A DNA stretch of 6,541 nt from an uncultured Collinsella sp. (GTDB taxonomy: Bacteria; Actinomycetota; Coriobacteriia; Coriobacteriales; Coriobacteriaceae): NCBI GenBank assembly GCA_900553345.1, contig USDE01000082.1, forward strand, positions 1 through 6,541, given 5' to 3'. The notes under the pieces are model-generated. The model saw only the letters and a program-made list of their open reading frames with translations. It did not search any database and was not told the DNA's origin. Numbering within the stretch: the stretch's first letter is position 1; each line of letters opens with the position of its first letter. Positions 6,021 to 6,541 of the stretch are shown piece by piece. The translations under genes were made by a program, and so were the position numbers.

Positions 6021-6541
6021 ATGCACATTCCAGATAATTATCTGTCCCCGCAGACCGATGCCGTCATGGCGGTGGCAATGGTGCCCGTTTGGGTCCACTG
6101 CATCAAGAAGGTGCGCGCCACGCTCGATCGCGAGCACATGGCTTTCCTGGGCATCTGCGCCGCATTTTCCTTCTTGCTCATGATGTTCAACGTGCCGCTG
6201 CCCGGCGGCACCACAGGCCACGCCGTCGGCGGCGCACTCATCGCGTTGCTGCTGGGCCCCGAGGCCGCGGCTATCGCTGTCTCGGTCGCGCTGGCGCTGC
6301 AGGCGCTGCTATTTGGCGACGGCGGCGTTCTGTCGTTTGGCGCCAACTGCTTTAACATGGCCTTTGTGCTGCCGTTTGTCGCTGCTATCGTGTTCCGTGC
6401 GCTCAACAGCCGTCTGTACGACAAGAGCTGGGGCACCTCGGTTTCTGCCATCGTGAGCGGCTGGGTCGGTCTGTGCCTGGCGGCCCTGTGCGCGGCAATC
6501 GAGTTTGGTATTCAGCCGATGCTCTTTACCAACGCCTCGGG
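6021..6541 (+). CDS. cbiM: CbiM/NikM-type substrate-binding protein of ECF Ni/Co transporter (3' end missing)
   Basis: This is the membrane S-component of an energy-coupling-factor transporter that takes up Co2+ or Ni2+; partners are normally CbiN (or a NikN/NikL-type subunit), CbiQ and the ATPase CbiO. The first 173 residues are visible and the frame runs off the window. The N-terminus MHIPDNYLSPQT is the family signature: the Met1-His2 amino terminus is part of the metal site. His67, in VPLPGGTTGHAVGGALIA (58-75), matches the conserved metal-binding His67. The block ALQALLFGDGGVLSFGANCFNMAFV (92-116) is also typical. Hydrophobic segments lie at about 13-28, 40-57, 69-98, 108-126 and 141-164. 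Residue 6 is Asn where Gly is more common. Cobalt versus nickel cannot be told from this part; the NikR-like operator favours nickel. Partner genes probably follow beyond the window. Confidence 0.93.
   Translation, partial: MHIPDNYLSPQTDAVMAVAMVPVWVHCIKKVRATLDREHMAFLGICAAFSFLLMMFNVPLPGGTTGHAVGGALIALLLGPEAAAIAVSVALALQALLFGDGGVLSFGANCFNMAFVLPFVAAIVFRALNSRLYDKSWGTSVSAIVSGWVGLCLAALCAAIEFGIQPMLFTNAS

Overview
The window is GC-rich bacterial DNA with tight gene packing, and base composition looks uniform throughout. It combines a high-GC codon bias, a transcriptional T-box riboswitch with an intrinsic terminator ahead of pheST, and a PheS with a four-cysteine motif. I infer a gut-type Actinobacterium of the Coriobacteriia, possibly Collinsella-like. 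That placement rests on protein and leader character only; no rRNA or other marker is present.

Layout. Bases 1-103 lie past the stop of the first gene and hold nothing I recognise. Bases 104-1678 (minus strand) encode an M32-family (Taq-type) zinc metallocarboxypeptidase. A 138-base divergent spacer follows and carries a probable extended -10 promoter. Bases 1817-2096 are a complete phenylalanine T-box leader with Stem I, a UUC specifier, Stem III, antiterminator and terminator. It controls pheS (2182-3258) and pheT (3322-5775), the alpha and beta subunits of phenylalanyl-tRNA synthetase. A probable intrinsic terminator (5883-5917) closes the operon. An overlapping promoter, a perfect GTGTTAC-N14-GTAACAC dyad and a good ribosome binding site then lead into a truncated CbiM/NikM-type membrane protein of an ECF metal transporter (6021 to the window end).

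How the parts work together. pheS and pheT form one transcription unit. Uncharged tRNA-Phe should bind the leader through its GAA anticodon (on UUC) and its ACCA end (on UGGU), stabilise the antiterminator and switch on synthetase production. The last gene is an independent unit. Its operator matches, from memory, the consensus described for nickel-responsive NikR in Desulfovibrio, so I infer metal-repressed nickel (or cobalt) uptake. The M32 peptidase is transcribed divergently and has no evident functional link.

I see no mobile element, CRISPR array, tRNA, rRNA or defence system. The coding content is housekeeping; the interesting material is regulatory: the T-box and the NikR-like operator.
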